Of a stretch of DNA of 64,000 nucleotides, positions 8,275 to 16,407 are shown piece by piece. Position 1 is the first letter of the stretch; each line of letters starts with the position of its first letter. The stretch is taken from the NCBI GenBank assembly GCA_965213845.1, contig CBDCAI010000005.1, forward strand, positions 806,001 through 870,000, given 5' to 3'. Origin of the DNA: JBBROS01 sp965213845. GTDB taxonomy: Bacteria > Pseudomonadota > Alphaproteobacteria > Acetobacterales > Acetobacteraceae. The position numbers and the translations under genes were made by a program. The notes beneath the pieces are model-generated. The model was not told the origin of the DNA. It ran no database searches and saw only the letters and a list, made by a program, of their open reading frames with translations.

Positions 8275-9483
8275 ATGCGCGTCACCGCCATCGAAACCAT
8301 CCGCCAACCCGACCGGCCCGCCTACCTGTGGCTGCAGGTTCATACCGACCAGGGCCTGGTCGGGCTCGGCGAGGCCCAGCGCGGGATCGAGGCGGTCGAC
8401 GCAATCCTGCACGGGCCGGTGGCGGCCGCCCTGCTGGGCGAAGACCCGCGGGACATCGAGCGGCACAACCAGCGGCTGCTCGGCGGCTATCTCGGGTTCA
8501 ACGCCTCCTCGGCCGAGACCAGGGCCGCAGGCGCCGTCGACCTCGCCTTGTGGGACCTGCTCGGCCAGGCCCTGGGCCAGCCCGTCAGCCGACTGCTGGG
8601 GGGCACCGTCCGCGACCGGATCCCCACCTACAACACCTGCGCCGGCGACGGCTACAACCGTCGGCAGGAGCGCCGGGTGGTGCGGCCCGGCGACCCCGTG
8701 CCGGCCGAGATGGACGACCAGGCCTGGTTCATGCACGCCGCCGACGAGCTGGCGGGCAGCCTGCTGGACGACGGCTTCACCGGCATGAAGATCTGGCCCT
8801 TCGACCCCTGGGCGATCGACACCGGCGGGACCTATGCCTCGGCGGCGGCGATCCGCGCCGGGCTCGCCCCGTTCGAACGCGTGCGCCGGGTGCATGGCAC
8901 GGCCATGGAGCTGCTGGTGGAGTTGCACTCGATGTGGACCGTGCCCGCGGCCCAGCGCATCTGCGCGGCCCTCGAGCCGCTGGACCCGCTCTGGGTCGAG
9001 GACCCGGTGCGCCGCATGGACGACGTGTCCGCGGTCGCGGCGGTCGCGCGCGCGACCCGAATCCCGCTGGCCGGCGGTGAGACGCTCGCCAGCCGCCCCA
9101 TCTTCCGCGACCTGCTGAACCGCGACGCGCTGGGCACCGTCATCGTCGACCTCGGCTGGTGCGGGGGTCTCAGCGAGGCGCGGCGGATCGCCGTGCTGGC
9201 CGATAGCTGGGCGCGGCCCGTGGCGCCGCACGACTGCTCCGGCCCCGTCTGCTTCGCCGCCTCCGTGCATCTGGCCATGCATGCCCCCAACGCCGCGTTC
9301 CAGGAGTGCGTGCGGGCCTTCCTGCGCGGCTGGTACCGCGACGTCGTCACCGAGCTGCCGCTGGTGTCGGGCGGCTTCGTCCACGCGCTGCCCGGCCCGG
9401 GCCTGGGCACGCGGCTGCTGCCGGGCTTCGCCGACCGCCCCGGCGCCGTCGTGCGCCGCACCACACCGGAGACGCTGCCGTGA
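8275..9483 (+). CDS. mandelate racemase / muconate lactonizing enzyme family protein (copy A)
   Basis: A 402-residue enolase-superfamily enzyme with a capping domain (about 1-125) and a TIM barrel. Visible active-site elements are Lys172 (GMKIW), metal ligands E216 (VELHS), E242 (WVEDP) and E269 (AGGET), and His319 (APHDC). This set supports proton abstraction next to a carboxylate, as in sugar-acid dehydratases. Substrate is not readable from sequence. Context (TRAP uptake, FCD regulator, paralogue behind) suggests dehydration of a hexonate-, hexuronate- or tartrate-like acid. The start is the ATG just after operator copy 2. The stop overlaps the next gene by four bases. Confidence 0.88.
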   Translation: MRVTAIETIRQPDRPAYLWLQVHTDQGLVGLGEAQRGIEAVDAILHGPVAAALLGEDPRDIERHNQRLLGGYLGFNASSAETRAAGAVDLALWDLLGQALGQPVSRLLGGTVRDRIPTYNTCAGDGYNRRQERRVVRPGDPVPAEMDDQAWFMHAADELAGSLLDDGFTGMKIWPFDPWAIDTGGTYASAAAIRAGLAPFERVRRVHGTAMELLVELHSMWTVPAAQRICAALEPLDPLWVEDPVRRMDDVSAVAAVARATRIPLAGGETLASRPIFRDLLNRDALGTVIVDLGWCGGLSEARRIAVLADSWARPVAPHDCSGPVCFAASVHLAMHAPNAAFQECVRAFLRGWYRDVVTELPLVSGGFVHALPGPGLGTRLLPGFADRPGAVVRRTTPETLP

Positions 9484-10679
9484 AGATCACCCGCATCGAG
9501 ACGCTCCGCCTCGACGAGTTCCCCAACATCCTGTGGGTCGAGGTGCATACCGATGCCGGCCTGGTGGGCCTGGGCGAGACGTTCTTCGGCGCCCGCGCGG
9601 TCGAGGCCGCGATGCACGAGACGGTCGCGCCGCAGGTCCTGGGGCAGGATGCGCTGGCGATCGAGCGGCACAGCCGGCGGCTGCTGCAAAACTACGTCGG
9701 CTTCAACAGCACCGGCGCCGAGGTGCGGGCAGCATCGGCGTTCGACATCGCGCTCTGGGACATCTTCGGCCAGGCGACGGGGATGCCGGTCTATCAGCTG
9801 CTCGGCGGCAAGGTGCGCGACGACCTGCGCACCTACAACACCTGCGCGGGCTACAGATACGTCCGGGCCAAGCCCATCCAGCGCACGGAGAACTGGGGCC
9901 TGGGCGGCAATGACGGACCCTACGAGGACCTGGACGGCTTCCTGCACCATGCCGACGACCTGGCGGAAAGCCTGATCGCCGAGGGCTATACCGGCATGAA
10001 GATCTGGCCGCTCGACTTCGCCGCGGAGGCGACGGGTGGGACGGACATCAGCCCGGCCGACCTCAGGCGCGGCCTGGAGCCGTTCGAGAAGATCAGGAAG
10101 CGCGTCGGCGACAGGATCGACATCCATGTCGAGCTGCATTCGCTGTGGCAGCTGCCCGCCGCCATCAAGATCGCCCGGGCGCTGGAGCAGTTCGAGCCCT
10201 ACTGGTTCGAGGACCCGATCAAGATGTCCAACCTGGACGCGGTCAAGCAGTTCAAGGACAGCACCCGAATCTGGACGACGGCCAGCGAAACGCTGAGCAC
10301 GCGCTGGGGCTTCCGCACGCTGTTCGAACGCCAGGCGACGAGCGTGTGCATGCTCGATGTCGGGTGGTGCGGCGGGCTGTCGGAGGCCAAGAAGATCGCC
10401 ACGATGGCGGAATGCAACGAGCTGCCGCTGGCGCCGCACGACTGCACCGGCCCGGTGCTGCTGACGGCGGCGGTGCACCTGTCGATCGCCAGCCCGAACA
10501 CGCTGGTGCAGGAAGTGGTGCGCGCGTTCTACTTCGGCTGGTATCAGGAGCTGGTCGAGGGCCTGCCCCTGCTGGCCAAGGGCCGCATCGCCCCGCACGA
10601 CACGCCCGGCCTCGGCGTCAAGCTGCGGCCCGGCACCCGGGAGCGGCCGGACGCGCACCGGATGGCCAGCGCCGCCTGA
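9480..10679 (+). CDS. mandelate racemase / muconate lactonizing enzyme family protein (copy B)
   Basis: A 399-residue paralogue of copy A, probably from a tandem duplication. Both share VGLGE, YNTCAG, GMKIWP, VELHS, DVGWCGGLSEA and APHDC. The metal-ligand triad is retained (VELHS, WFEDP), but the third ligand sits in ASET rather than GGET. An extra segment after YNTCAG (YRYVRAKPIQRTENW) differs strongly from copy A and would lie at the active-site mouth, so substrate or reaction may differ. The start is GTG at 9480, sharing GTGA with the stop of copy A. Confidence 0.88.
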   Translation: MKITRIETLRLDEFPNILWVEVHTDAGLVGLGETFFGARAVEAAMHETVAPQVLGQDALAIERHSRRLLQNYVGFNSTGAEVRAASAFDIALWDIFGQATGMPVYQLLGGKVRDDLRTYNTCAGYRYVRAKPIQRTENWGLGGNDGPYEDLDGFLHHADDLAESLIAEGYTGMKIWPLDFAAEATGGTDISPADLRRGLEPFEKIRKRVGDRIDIHVELHSLWQLPAAIKIARALEQFEPYWFEDPIKMSNLDAVKQFKDSTRIWTTASETLSTRWGFRTLFERQATSVCMLDVGWCGGLSEAKKIATMAECNELPLAPHDCTGPVLLTAAVHLSIASPNTLVQEVVRAFYFGWYQELVEGLPLLAKGRIAPHDTPGLGVKLRPGTRERPDAHRMASAA

Positions 10680-10710
10680 AGGGCAGCAGCCCCCTCCGGC
10701 GCCGGCCGAG

Positions 10711-10762
10711 GGCAGGGCAGGGCAGGGCGGGGCATGGCAGGGCGGGGCATGGCAGGTCGGGG
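10711..10762 (+). repeat. 15-bp tandem repeat upstream of the M3 peptidase gene
   Basis: Three 15-bp units (about CATGGCAGGGCGGGG) begin at 10718, 10733 and 10748, preceded by shorter GGCAG units from 10711. The array ends 23 bp before the ATG at 10786, so it occupies the leader or promoter region. No inverted symmetry or spacer structure is present. Confidence 0.9.
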
Positions 10763-10785
10763 CGAACTCCGCGTTATAGTGCCGG

Positions 10786-12843
10786 ATGACCGAACCCAAT
10801 CCCCTGCTGCAGCCTTGGACGACCCCGTTCGGCCTGCCTCCTTTCGACCTGATCCGCCCGGAGCATTTCGCCGGGGCGTTCGAGGTGGCGATGGCGGCCC
10901 ATCTCGGCGAGATCGCCGCGATCGCGCGCGACCCTGCGGCACCGACCTTCGCGAACACGATCGAGGCGCTGCAGCGGAGCGGGCGGGCATTGTCCCGGGT
11001 GGTGTCCGTGTTCGAGAACCTGGCTGTCAGCCTGGGCGGCGCGGCGCTGGAAGAGGTCGACCGGACGATGTCGCCGGTGCTCGCGCAGCACGGGATGCAG
11101 GTGGCGCTGGACCCGGGCGTGTTCGCGCGGGTGGCTGCGTTGATGCCGCAGCGGGACGCGCTGGGCCTGGCGGAGGACCAGGCACGGCTGCTGGAGCGCA
11201 CGCACCTGAACTTCATCAGGAGCGGGGCGGCGCTGGACCCGGCGACGAAGGCACGGCTGACCGGGATCTCGGAGCGGCTCGCGGTCGTCCACACCGCCTT
11301 CGGGCAAAACGTGCTGCATGACGAGAAGTCGTGGTTCCTGCCGCTGCGCGAGGACGACCTCGCCGGCCTGCCCGACTTCGTGCGGGACGGGTCGGCGCGC
11401 GCGGCGGCGGAGCGGGGCATGCCGGGCCATGTCGTGACCCTGTCGCGGTCGCTCATCGAGCCGTTCCTGACGTTCTCGACGCGGCGCGACCTGCGGCAGG
11501 CCGCGCATGACGCCTGGGTGGCGCGCGGCACGCATCCTGGCCCGCACGACAACCGGGCGCTCATCCCGGAGATCCTCGCGTTGCGGCGGGAGCGGGCGGC
11601 CTTGCTGGGCTATGCCAGCTTCGCCGCGTTCCGCCTGGCCGACGCGATGGCGGGCACGCCGGACGCGGTGCACCGGTTGCTGCGGGAGGTATGGCGGCCG
11701 GCGATGGGCAAGGCGCAGGCCGAGCAGGACCGGCTACTGCTGGAAGCCCGGCGCGACGGGTTCGCCGGCGTGCTGCAGCCGTGGGACTGGCGGTTCTATG
11801 CGGAGAAGGTGCGTCAGGCCGACTACACGCTGGACGAGGCGGAGATGAAGCCGTTCTTCGCGTTCCAGTCCATTCAGCAGGCGGCGTTCGACACGGCGAC
11901 CCGGCTGTTCGGGCTGACGTTCCTGCCGATCGAAGGCGTCACGCTGTATCACCCGGATGTGCGGGCCTATGAGGTCCGGGACGGCACCGGGCATGTGGGG
12001 GTGTTCTTGGCGGACCCGTTCGCGCGGCCGGACAAGCGGTCGGGCGCGTGGATGAGCAGCTACCGCGAGCAGGAGGCGATGGACGCCCCGGTCTCGCCGG
12101 TCGTCGTCAACAACAACAACTTCGCGCCGTCGGCCCCCGTGCTGCTGAGCTTCAGCGATGCGGAGACGTTGTTCCACGAGTTCGGGCACGCGCTGCATGG
12201 GCTGCTGAGCCAGGTGCGGTATCCCGGGCAGTCCGGCACGTCGGTGCGGCGGGACTTCGTGGAGCTGCCGTCGCAGATCTACGAGCATTGGTTGTCGCTG
12301 CCGGCGACGTTGCGGCGGTATGCACGGCACCACGAGACGGGGGAGCCGCTGCCGGACGCGACGATCGCACGGCTGCTCGCGGCCCGCGGCTTCAACCAGG
12401 GGGCCGCGACGCTCAGCTATACGTCGGCGGCGCTGATGGACATGGCGCTGCACCTGCATGCCGCGCCCGCCACGCTGGACGTGGACGCGTTCGAGGCGGA
12501 GGTGCTGGCCGGGCTCGGCATGCCGGCCGCGATCGCGACGCGGCACCGGCCCGCGCATTTCCAGCATCTGTTCGATGGCGGCGGCTATGCGGCAGGCTAC
12601 TACTCGTACCTGTGGGCGGAGGTGCTGGACGCGGACGGCTTCGAGGCGTTCACCGAGGCCGGCGACCCCTTCGACCCGGCGCTTGCGGGACGTCTGCGGA
12701 GCCTGCTGTCCGCCGGCGACACGCGCGACCCCATGGCGCTGTACGTCGCCTTCCGCGGCCGGCCCCCGAGCACGGCAGCCTTGCTGCGGCACCGGGAGCT
12801 CGCACGAGATGACGCGCCTGCCGTCGATGGGCTTCTCCGGTAG
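10786..12843 (+). CDS. M3 family zinc metallopeptidase (peptidyl-dipeptidase Dcp / oligopeptidase A type)
   Basis: A 685-residue cytosolic oligopeptidase. The zinc motif H464-EFGH468 is present and E493 in FVELPSQ supplies the third ligand. The family block before it (SYREQEAMDAPVSPVVVNNN) and the C-terminal HFQHLFDGGGYAAGYYSYLW, which contributes the substrate-binding Tyr/His, are intact. No signal peptide is seen. Length and motifs fit both Dcp and PrlC/OpdA; the start (NPLLQPWTTPFGLPPFD) is Dcp-like, so dcp is the more likely identity. It degrades short peptides. The preceding 75 bp contain a tandem repeat. Confidence 0.9.
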   Translation: MTEPNPLLQPWTTPFGLPPFDLIRPEHFAGAFEVAMAAHLGEIAAIARDPAAPTFANTIEALQRSGRALSRVVSVFENLAVSLGGAALEEVDRTMSPVLAQHGMQVALDPGVFARVAALMPQRDALGLAEDQARLLERTHLNFIRSGAALDPATKARLTGISERLAVVHTAFGQNVLHDEKSWFLPLREDDLAGLPDFVRDGSARAAAERGMPGHVVTLSRSLIEPFLTFSTRRDLRQAAHDAWVARGTHPGPHDNRALIPEILALRRERAALLGYASFAAFRLADAMAGTPDAVHRLLREVWRPAMGKAQAEQDRLLLEARRDGFAGVLQPWDWRFYAEKVRQADYTLDEAEMKPFFAFQSIQQAAFDTATRLFGLTFLPIEGVTLYHPDVRAYEVRDGTGHVGVFLADPFARPDKRSGAWMSSYREQEAMDAPVSPVVVNNNNFAPSAPVLLSFSDAETLFHEFGHALHGLLSQVRYPGQSGTSVRRDFVELPSQIYEHWLSLPATLRRYARHHETGEPLPDATIARLLAARGFNQGAATLSYTSAALMDMALHLHAAPATLDVDAFEAEVLAGLGMPAAIATRHRPAHFQHLFDGGGYAAGYYSYLWAEVLDADGFEAFTEAGDPFDPALAGRLRSLLSAGDTRDPMALYVAFRGRPPSTAALLRHRELARDDAPAVDGLLR

Positions 12844-12852
12844 GTTCGGCCG

Positions 12853-13518
12853 GTGCGCGGCCCCGTGCCGGCTTACTGGCAGAGCTTCGTGCCGCACCGT
12901 CCGGCCTGCGCGGGTTATCGCGACGTCTATCCGGCGCCGATGCCCGACGGGCGGATGCTGGACCTGCCGTTGCGCGACTTCGGCGCGTTCGCCGTGGCCG
13001 GGTTGATCGCGAACCAGGCCTCGTTCACCGTGCTCGACCAGCTTGCCGCCTGGACGGCTTCGGGCTGTGCGGCATGGGGCGCGGAGGTGGTGGTCGGCCT
13101 GCCGACGCTCGGCCATGCCGTGGGGGCGGCGGTGGCGCGGGCGTTGGGGCACCCGAACTGGGTCGCGCCCTCCACCACGCGGAAGCGGTGGTACGACGAC
13201 GCGCTCTCGGCCCCGCTGCACTCGATCACCGCCTCGCCCGGTGGTGCGAATGCGGCACGGCGCATGTGGCTGGACCCGCGGCTGCTGCCCCGCCTGCAGG
13301 GGCGCCGGGTGCTGCTGGTCGACGACGTGATCAGCACGGGCAGCTCTGCGCGGGCCGGGCTCGATCTGCTCCGGGCGGCCGGCGTGGCGCCGGTCGGGGT
13401 CGCTGTGGCGATGGTACAAGGCAGCCGATGGCAGGAACGGTGGCCCGGCCTGCCCGTGGCTGCGGCATTCCGGACGCCGTTGTTTCACCCGACCGCGGCG
13501 GGTTGGCGGCCTGCATAG
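12853..13518 (+). CDS. phosphoribosyltransferase family protein
   Basis: A 221-residue type I phosphoribosyltransferase. The PRPP-binding loop is VLLVDDVISTGSSARAG (about residues 155-171), with two acidic residues before the loop as required. A hood segment (PSTTRKRWYDD) precedes it. The N-terminal half carries IANQASFTVLDQLAAWT, a helix seen in uncharacterised proteobacterial members. The nucleobase cannot be told from sequence. The start is GTG, 9 bp after the peptidase stop, so the pair is probably one transcript. The convergent gene on the other side ends 39 bp away. Confidence 0.8.
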   Translation: MRGPVPAYWQSFVPHRPACAGYRDVYPAPMPDGRMLDLPLRDFGAFAVAGLIANQASFTVLDQLAAWTASGCAAWGAEVVVGLPTLGHAVGAAVARALGHPNWVAPSTTRKRWYDDALSAPLHSITASPGGANAARRMWLDPRLLPRLQGRRVLLVDDVISTGSSARAGLDLLRAAGVAPVGVAVAMVQGSRWQERWPGLPVAAAFRTPLFHPTAAGWRPA

Positions 13519-13557
13519 CGCGGCACGTGCGGCCGGCCTGCTGCACTCGGCAGTCGG

Positions 13558-14217
13558 TCAGGTGGCCTGGGTCAGGGTGCGCGCGGCCTGCCGCAGCACT
13601 TGGACCATGGTCTCGGCGGGCTGGGCGCCCGAGAACAGCAGGTGCCCTTCCAGGATGAACGATGGCACGCCGTCGAGATCGTTCCGGCGGGCGGCGGCCT
13701 CCTCGGCGCGGACGGCCTCGTGCGCGGCCGGGTCGGACAGGGCGGCGGTGTCGATGCCGGCGGTGGCCCCGATCGCGGCCAGGATCGCGGGGTCGCCGAT
13801 ATCGGCGCCCTCGTTGAAATAGGCGGCGAACAGCGTCTCGGCGAGCTGGTCCTGACGGTCACGGCCACCCTGATCGAGGGCGAGCCGCAGCAGGACATGG
13901 GACGCGATGGTGTTGGGCGTGCGGACCATCCGGTCGAAACGGAAGTCCAACCCGGCGGACGCGCCGGCGCGGGCGACCTGGGCGTCCATCGCCTGGCTGC
14001 GCTCCCACGAGCCGAACTTGGCCGTGCGATAGGTCCGGCGGTCGACCCCGCCCTGGGGCATGGCCGGGTTCAGCTGGAAAGGGCGCCAGGCGATGGCGAA
14101 GGCGAGACCCTCATCGGCCAGACGAGGCAGGGCGGCAGCGAGGTGCCGCTTGCCGATCCAGCACCAGGGGCAGATCGTGTCGGAAACGATGTCGAGCTGC
14201 AGGGTGGGGTGGGGCAT
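13558..14217 (-). CDS. DsbA family oxidoreductase (FrnE-like)
   Basis: A 219-residue thioredoxin-fold protein with an insertion of helices, typical of the FrnE/DsbA-like polyketide isomerase family. The redox site is C16-P-W-C19 directly after the first strand (LDIVSDTICPWCWIGKR), and the cis-Pro loop GVPSFILEG is present near residue 180. There is no signal peptide, so it should act in the cytoplasm as a disulfide isomerase or glutathione-dependent enzyme. The ATG at 14217 has a GGAG ribosome site; upstream in-frame codons have no family similarity. Confidence 0.88.
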   Translation of the reverse strand: MPHPTLQLDIVSDTICPWCWIGKRHLAAALPRLADEGLAFAIAWRPFQLNPAMPQGGVDRRTYRTAKFGSWERSQAMDAQVARAGASAGLDFRFDRMVRTPNTIASHVLLRLALDQGGRDRQDQLAETLFAAYFNEGADIGDPAILAAIGATAGIDTAALSDPAAHEAVRAEEAAARRNDLDGVPSFILEGHLLFSGAQPAETMVQVLRQAARTLTQAT

Positions 14218-14248
14218 GGGACGCTCCTCGTGCGGTTGTCGGCGGAGA

Positions 14249-14461
14249 TCAGGATACCAGAATCGCCACCCCTCCCTGGAATTGCCCGGCCTGCAGGTAG
14301 TCCTGCAATGGGTCGACATGGGCTGCGCGCACGTCGGGGTAGGCGTTCAGGTACTTGTTGGTGCCGAGCGCCGCCGAGGGGGCGCGGCCCTCGGTCCAGC
14401 CCTGGTTCCGGTACTGCGTCAGCGGGTCGATGTGAGCGTTGGCGATGTCCGGGTTGTGGCT
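14249..14461 (-). pseudogene. remnant of the C-terminal repeats of a large RTX/haemolysin-type secreted protein
   Basis: About 70 residues read NPDIANAHIDPLTQYRNQG, then WTEGR, then YLNAYPDVRAAHVDPLQDYL, then QAGQFQGG. This is the 'YPDV-AA-VDPL-HY-G-EGR' repeat found in two or more copies near the end of secreted calcium-binding and surface proteins. The frame stays open upstream to 14575, but that stretch is the out-of-frame tail of the adjacent SEC-C remnant, so the original gene is cut off after 1.5-2 repeats. Export signals and RTX nonapeptides are missing. I call it a truncated relic. Confidence 0.65.
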
Positions 14462-14522
14462 GCGGCGTAAGCGTCGTGTGCTGACTACGGCGTTGTGCTC
14501 GGCGGTGGTAGCGGTGTGGCGG

Positions 14523-14718
14523 TCAGTTTGCCCCGCAGCATTTTTTATATTTTCCGCCCTGATCCGCACGGGCACGGGTCGTTGCGGCCGACCTTGCCGC
14601 TTCCCGAAGTGCTCGACGAGGCCGCGGTCGCGCGGGGCTGCGCGGCTCGCCAGGCGTGGAGGTCGTCGACCCAGGTTGGGATGAGGTCGGGGGCCATCTT
14701 GGTCAGCTCGTCGATCTC
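14523..14718 (-). pseudogene. frameshifted C-terminal fragment with SEC-C zinc motif (YecA/UPF0149-like)
   Basis: On the minus strand from 14718 the frame reads EIDELTKMAPDLIPTWVDDL, then HAWRAAQ, a Ser-rich linker, and KVGRNDPCPCGSGRK. One base of slippage at an A-run (T-run 14550-14553 on the plus strand) is needed to continue into YKKCCGAN and stop at 14523. Together they form a classic SEC-C motif (CPCGSGxxYKKCC). In the genome as given, the frame instead hits a stop right after GRK. The 5' side ends abruptly at the IS-like remnant. So the gene was cut by the insertion and then frameshifted, or the reverse. Confidence 0.7.
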
Positions 14719-14719
14719 A

Positions 14720-15125
14720 GAGTCTATCCGAGATCATGCTGTTGCCCGGCATAGCTTTCGAAGCATCAGCCGCACTGATGCCCAGCGGAGAAAGGCGAGC
14801 GCATTCCTGCTCAAGCACTCCCAGTCCTTTGCCAGGCGGCGGCATCGGTTGAGCCAAGCGATCGTGCGCTCGACGGTCCAACGCTTCGGCAGCACCACGA
14901 ACGTGCTCGCGTCTGAACGCTTGACGATCTCGATGTTCACCTGCCCGCAAACCCGGCGTAAGCCCTGCTGGAACTTCGGCCCTTGATAGCCGCTGTCGGC
15001 GTAGAGCTTCAACAGAAAGGGGACATCCCGAACCACGCTGCGGAAGAACCTGAACGCCTGAGGTTCCGGAAGCCGTCCACCCGACGCGCGGTGGAGAGGG
15101 TCGGGGGGTCTGACACGCTGAAAGA
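14720..15125 (-). mobile_element. IS5-family insertion sequence remnant (3' part of transposase)
   Basis: The minus-strand frame ending at 14734 contains the C-terminal third of an IS5-family DDE transposase: FLLKLYADSGYQGPKF, then EIVKRSD, LPKRWTVERTIAWLNRCRR and AKDWE. This includes the YADSGYQGP strand with its catalytic Asp and the later Glu in the WTVERTIAW helix. The N-terminal two thirds are gone: similarity stops near 15050, and the base composition turns AT-rich from about 15125. The near end of the element is likely at about 14720, right where the SEC-C gene is broken, 14 bp beyond the transposase stop. No opposite terminal repeat was found, so it cannot move by itself. Confidence 0.75.
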
Positions 15126-15199
15126 AGTGCGCCTTGCTGTAAATTCCCGGTTGTGTGTAAAGATTTCTTGTCACTGGCACACTAGTAGCCAATTTTATC

Positions 15200-15667
15200 T
15201 TGTTTGTAGGCAAAAGAATCAGCGTGTCGATCATCTATAATTATTACAGTAACGCATTACGCGTAATCGTCGATCCCGTTAACTTTTCGGTTGTTTACCT
15301 CTTTTTAATTCCCATTACTATCTACCTTCTCGGTCCTCCGCTTCTTGGGGCTTATGCCTGTCTTCGCCTGGATGGGCCCAAAAGCTCCTACGGCCGCGTA
15401 TTGAAGATTGGCACAGCGCTCTCAATAGGCATTCAGGCTTGTTGGTTGGATGCCTGGCTTGATCCCCGTAACGACTGGCTATGGATGTTCGTCGACCCAC
15501 ATTACATCGTCTACGGCCAACTCGGAATCCGTGGATCTGCACCAACCTATTATCCGTATGTCGAGTTTATCATCTCCGCCATGCTTATCGCGTTGATCAC
15601 CCCCGCCTCATGGCTGGGCAAAACCGCGCCCGCCCAGCACCCGAAAGGAGAACGCAATGCGGCGTGA
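15200..15667 (+). CDS. hypothetical membrane protein in an AT-rich, probably foreign segment
   Basis: 155 residues from a TTG start (GTG at 15224 is an alternative). There are hydrophobic segments at about residues 28-52 and 62-80 and another near 122-142, and no family that I recognise. Codon use is unlike the rest of the window, with many A/T third positions (for example ATT, TAT, TTA). The 5' end overlaps the nominal tail of the transposase remnant frame. A strong ribosome site for the next gene lies in its last codons and the two overlap, suggesting they arrived or operate together. Whether it is expressed is unknown. Confidence 0.45.
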   Translation: MFVGKRISVSIIYNYYSNALRVIVDPVNFSVVYLFLIPITIYLLGPPLLGAYACLRLDGPKSSYGRVLKIGTALSIGIQACWLDAWLDPRNDWLWMFVDPHYIVYGQLGIRGSAPTYYPYVEFIISAMLIALITPASWLGKTAPAQHPKGERNAA

Positions 15668-16046
15668 CAGTCCGCCCAGAACTTTCCGGCAGCCAGCCGC
15701 CCGCGCCGTGAGCGCCGTCGCCCTGATCTCGGCGCTCGCTATTACCCCGCCCTGCGCCAAAGCCGAGGAAACCGTTATGACCTTTGGCGGCAACGTCCCC
15801 TGCCAGACCTGGCTGGGCAGCGGTCCCTCCCCGGTGTTCGACCAGGGCCTGGTCTGCCTCCTCGGCTTCTGGTCGGGCATGAACGTGGCCGGCGCGTTGC
15901 AGCACCAGGCCTACAAGGTCGGGGAGACGATGGACTCCCGGGACATCAGCCACGCCGTGCAGCTCACCTGCCGGGAGGAGCCGGGCCGCATCCTCAGCGT
16001 CGCGGCAGGCCTGGCCTACACCCGCGCCAGGTCCGCCGGCCGCTGA
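15657..16046 (+). CDS. small exported protein of unknown function
   Basis: 129 residues with a signal peptide (about residues 1-36, ending ...ALAITPPCAKA). The mature part has a three-cysteine pattern: C near residue 49 (NVPCQTWL), C68 (GLVCLLGFWSGMN) and C102 (QLTCREEPG). The ending ILSVAAGLAYTRAR forms an amphipathic helix. The layout vaguely recalls small periplasmic helical proteins (HdeA-like or Rap1a-like), but no signature decides. It has an excellent AAAGGAG ribosome site 6 bp before the ATG and overlaps the preceding ORF by 11 bp. Its codon use has returned to the GC-rich norm. Confidence 0.6.
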   Translation: MRRDSPPRTFRQPAARAVSAVALISALAITPPCAKAEETVMTFGGNVPCQTWLGSGPSPVFDQGLVCLLGFWSGMNVAGALQHQAYKVGETMDSRDISHAVQLTCREEPGRILSVAAGLAYTRARSAGR

Positions 16047-16054
16047 CCCCGCCC

Positions 16055-16071
16055 CCCTGCAACCCGCAGGG
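16055..16071. terminator. GC-rich hairpin between converging genes
   Basis: CCCTGC and GCAGGG (16055-16060, 16066-16071) form a perfect 6-bp stem with a 5-base loop, starting 8 bp after the stop at 16046. There is no T-run on either side, so intrinsic termination would be weak. Confidence 0.35.
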
Positions 16072-16104
16072 CGGCGGTCCCGCTTCGTCCCGAGAGGCCC
16101 CCGC

Positions 16105-16407
16105 TCACCCGATCAGCTGCTCCAGCGTGATCGGGAACCGCCGCGCCCGCACCCCCGTCGCGTGCCACACCGCGTTGGCGATCGCGCCGGCCGAGCCGGT
16201 TACGCCGATCTCGCCCACGCCCTTGATCGCCAGCGCGTTCACGTGCACGTCGCGTTCCTCCACCAATATCGCCTCGATCGAGGGCACGTCGGCGTTCACC
16301 GGCACGTGGTACTCGCCCAGGTTCGGGTTCAACGGCCGGCCGCTGCGCGGGTCCATCACCGCCTGCTCGTGCAGCGCGAACGACATGCCCCAGAGCATGC
16401 CGCCGTA
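16105..16407 (-). pseudogene. 3' fragment of a xanthine dehydrogenase family molybdopterin-binding subunit
   Basis: About 100 residues match the very end of a YagR/PaoC-type molybdenum subunit: YGGMLWGMSFALHEQAV, NLGEYHVPVNADVPSIEA, AIKGVGEIGVTGSAGAIANA and the closing RRFPITLEQLIG. The GVGEIGV stretch contains the Glu that acts as the catalytic base in this family. The full subunit has 700 or more residues. Everything upstream of the YGG is missing and replaced by unrelated sequence, so this is a dead 5'-truncated gene. No FAD or iron-sulphur subunit genes are nearby. Confidence 0.85.

Noticed and set aside
8832..11564. 910-codon minus-strand frame across both dehydratase genes and the peptidase start
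   Set aside because: It crosses three genes with full motifs and shows no domain; it is a by-product of high GC at the silent positions.
14249..14575. Intact 108-residue gene starting at GTG 14575
   Set aside because: Its N-terminal 38 residues are the out-of-frame tail of the SEC-C remnant; only the C-terminal repeats are meaningful, so it is treated as a pseudogene fragment.
14523..14575. Programmed frameshift in the SEC-C gene
   Set aside because: The A-run could support slippage, but the gene also lacks its 5' part next to an IS remnant, so decay is simpler.
15657..16046. Rap1a/Tai-type type VI immunity protein
   Set aside because: Only size, leader and scattered Cys agree; no effector or secretion genes are nearby and the family motif is not clear.
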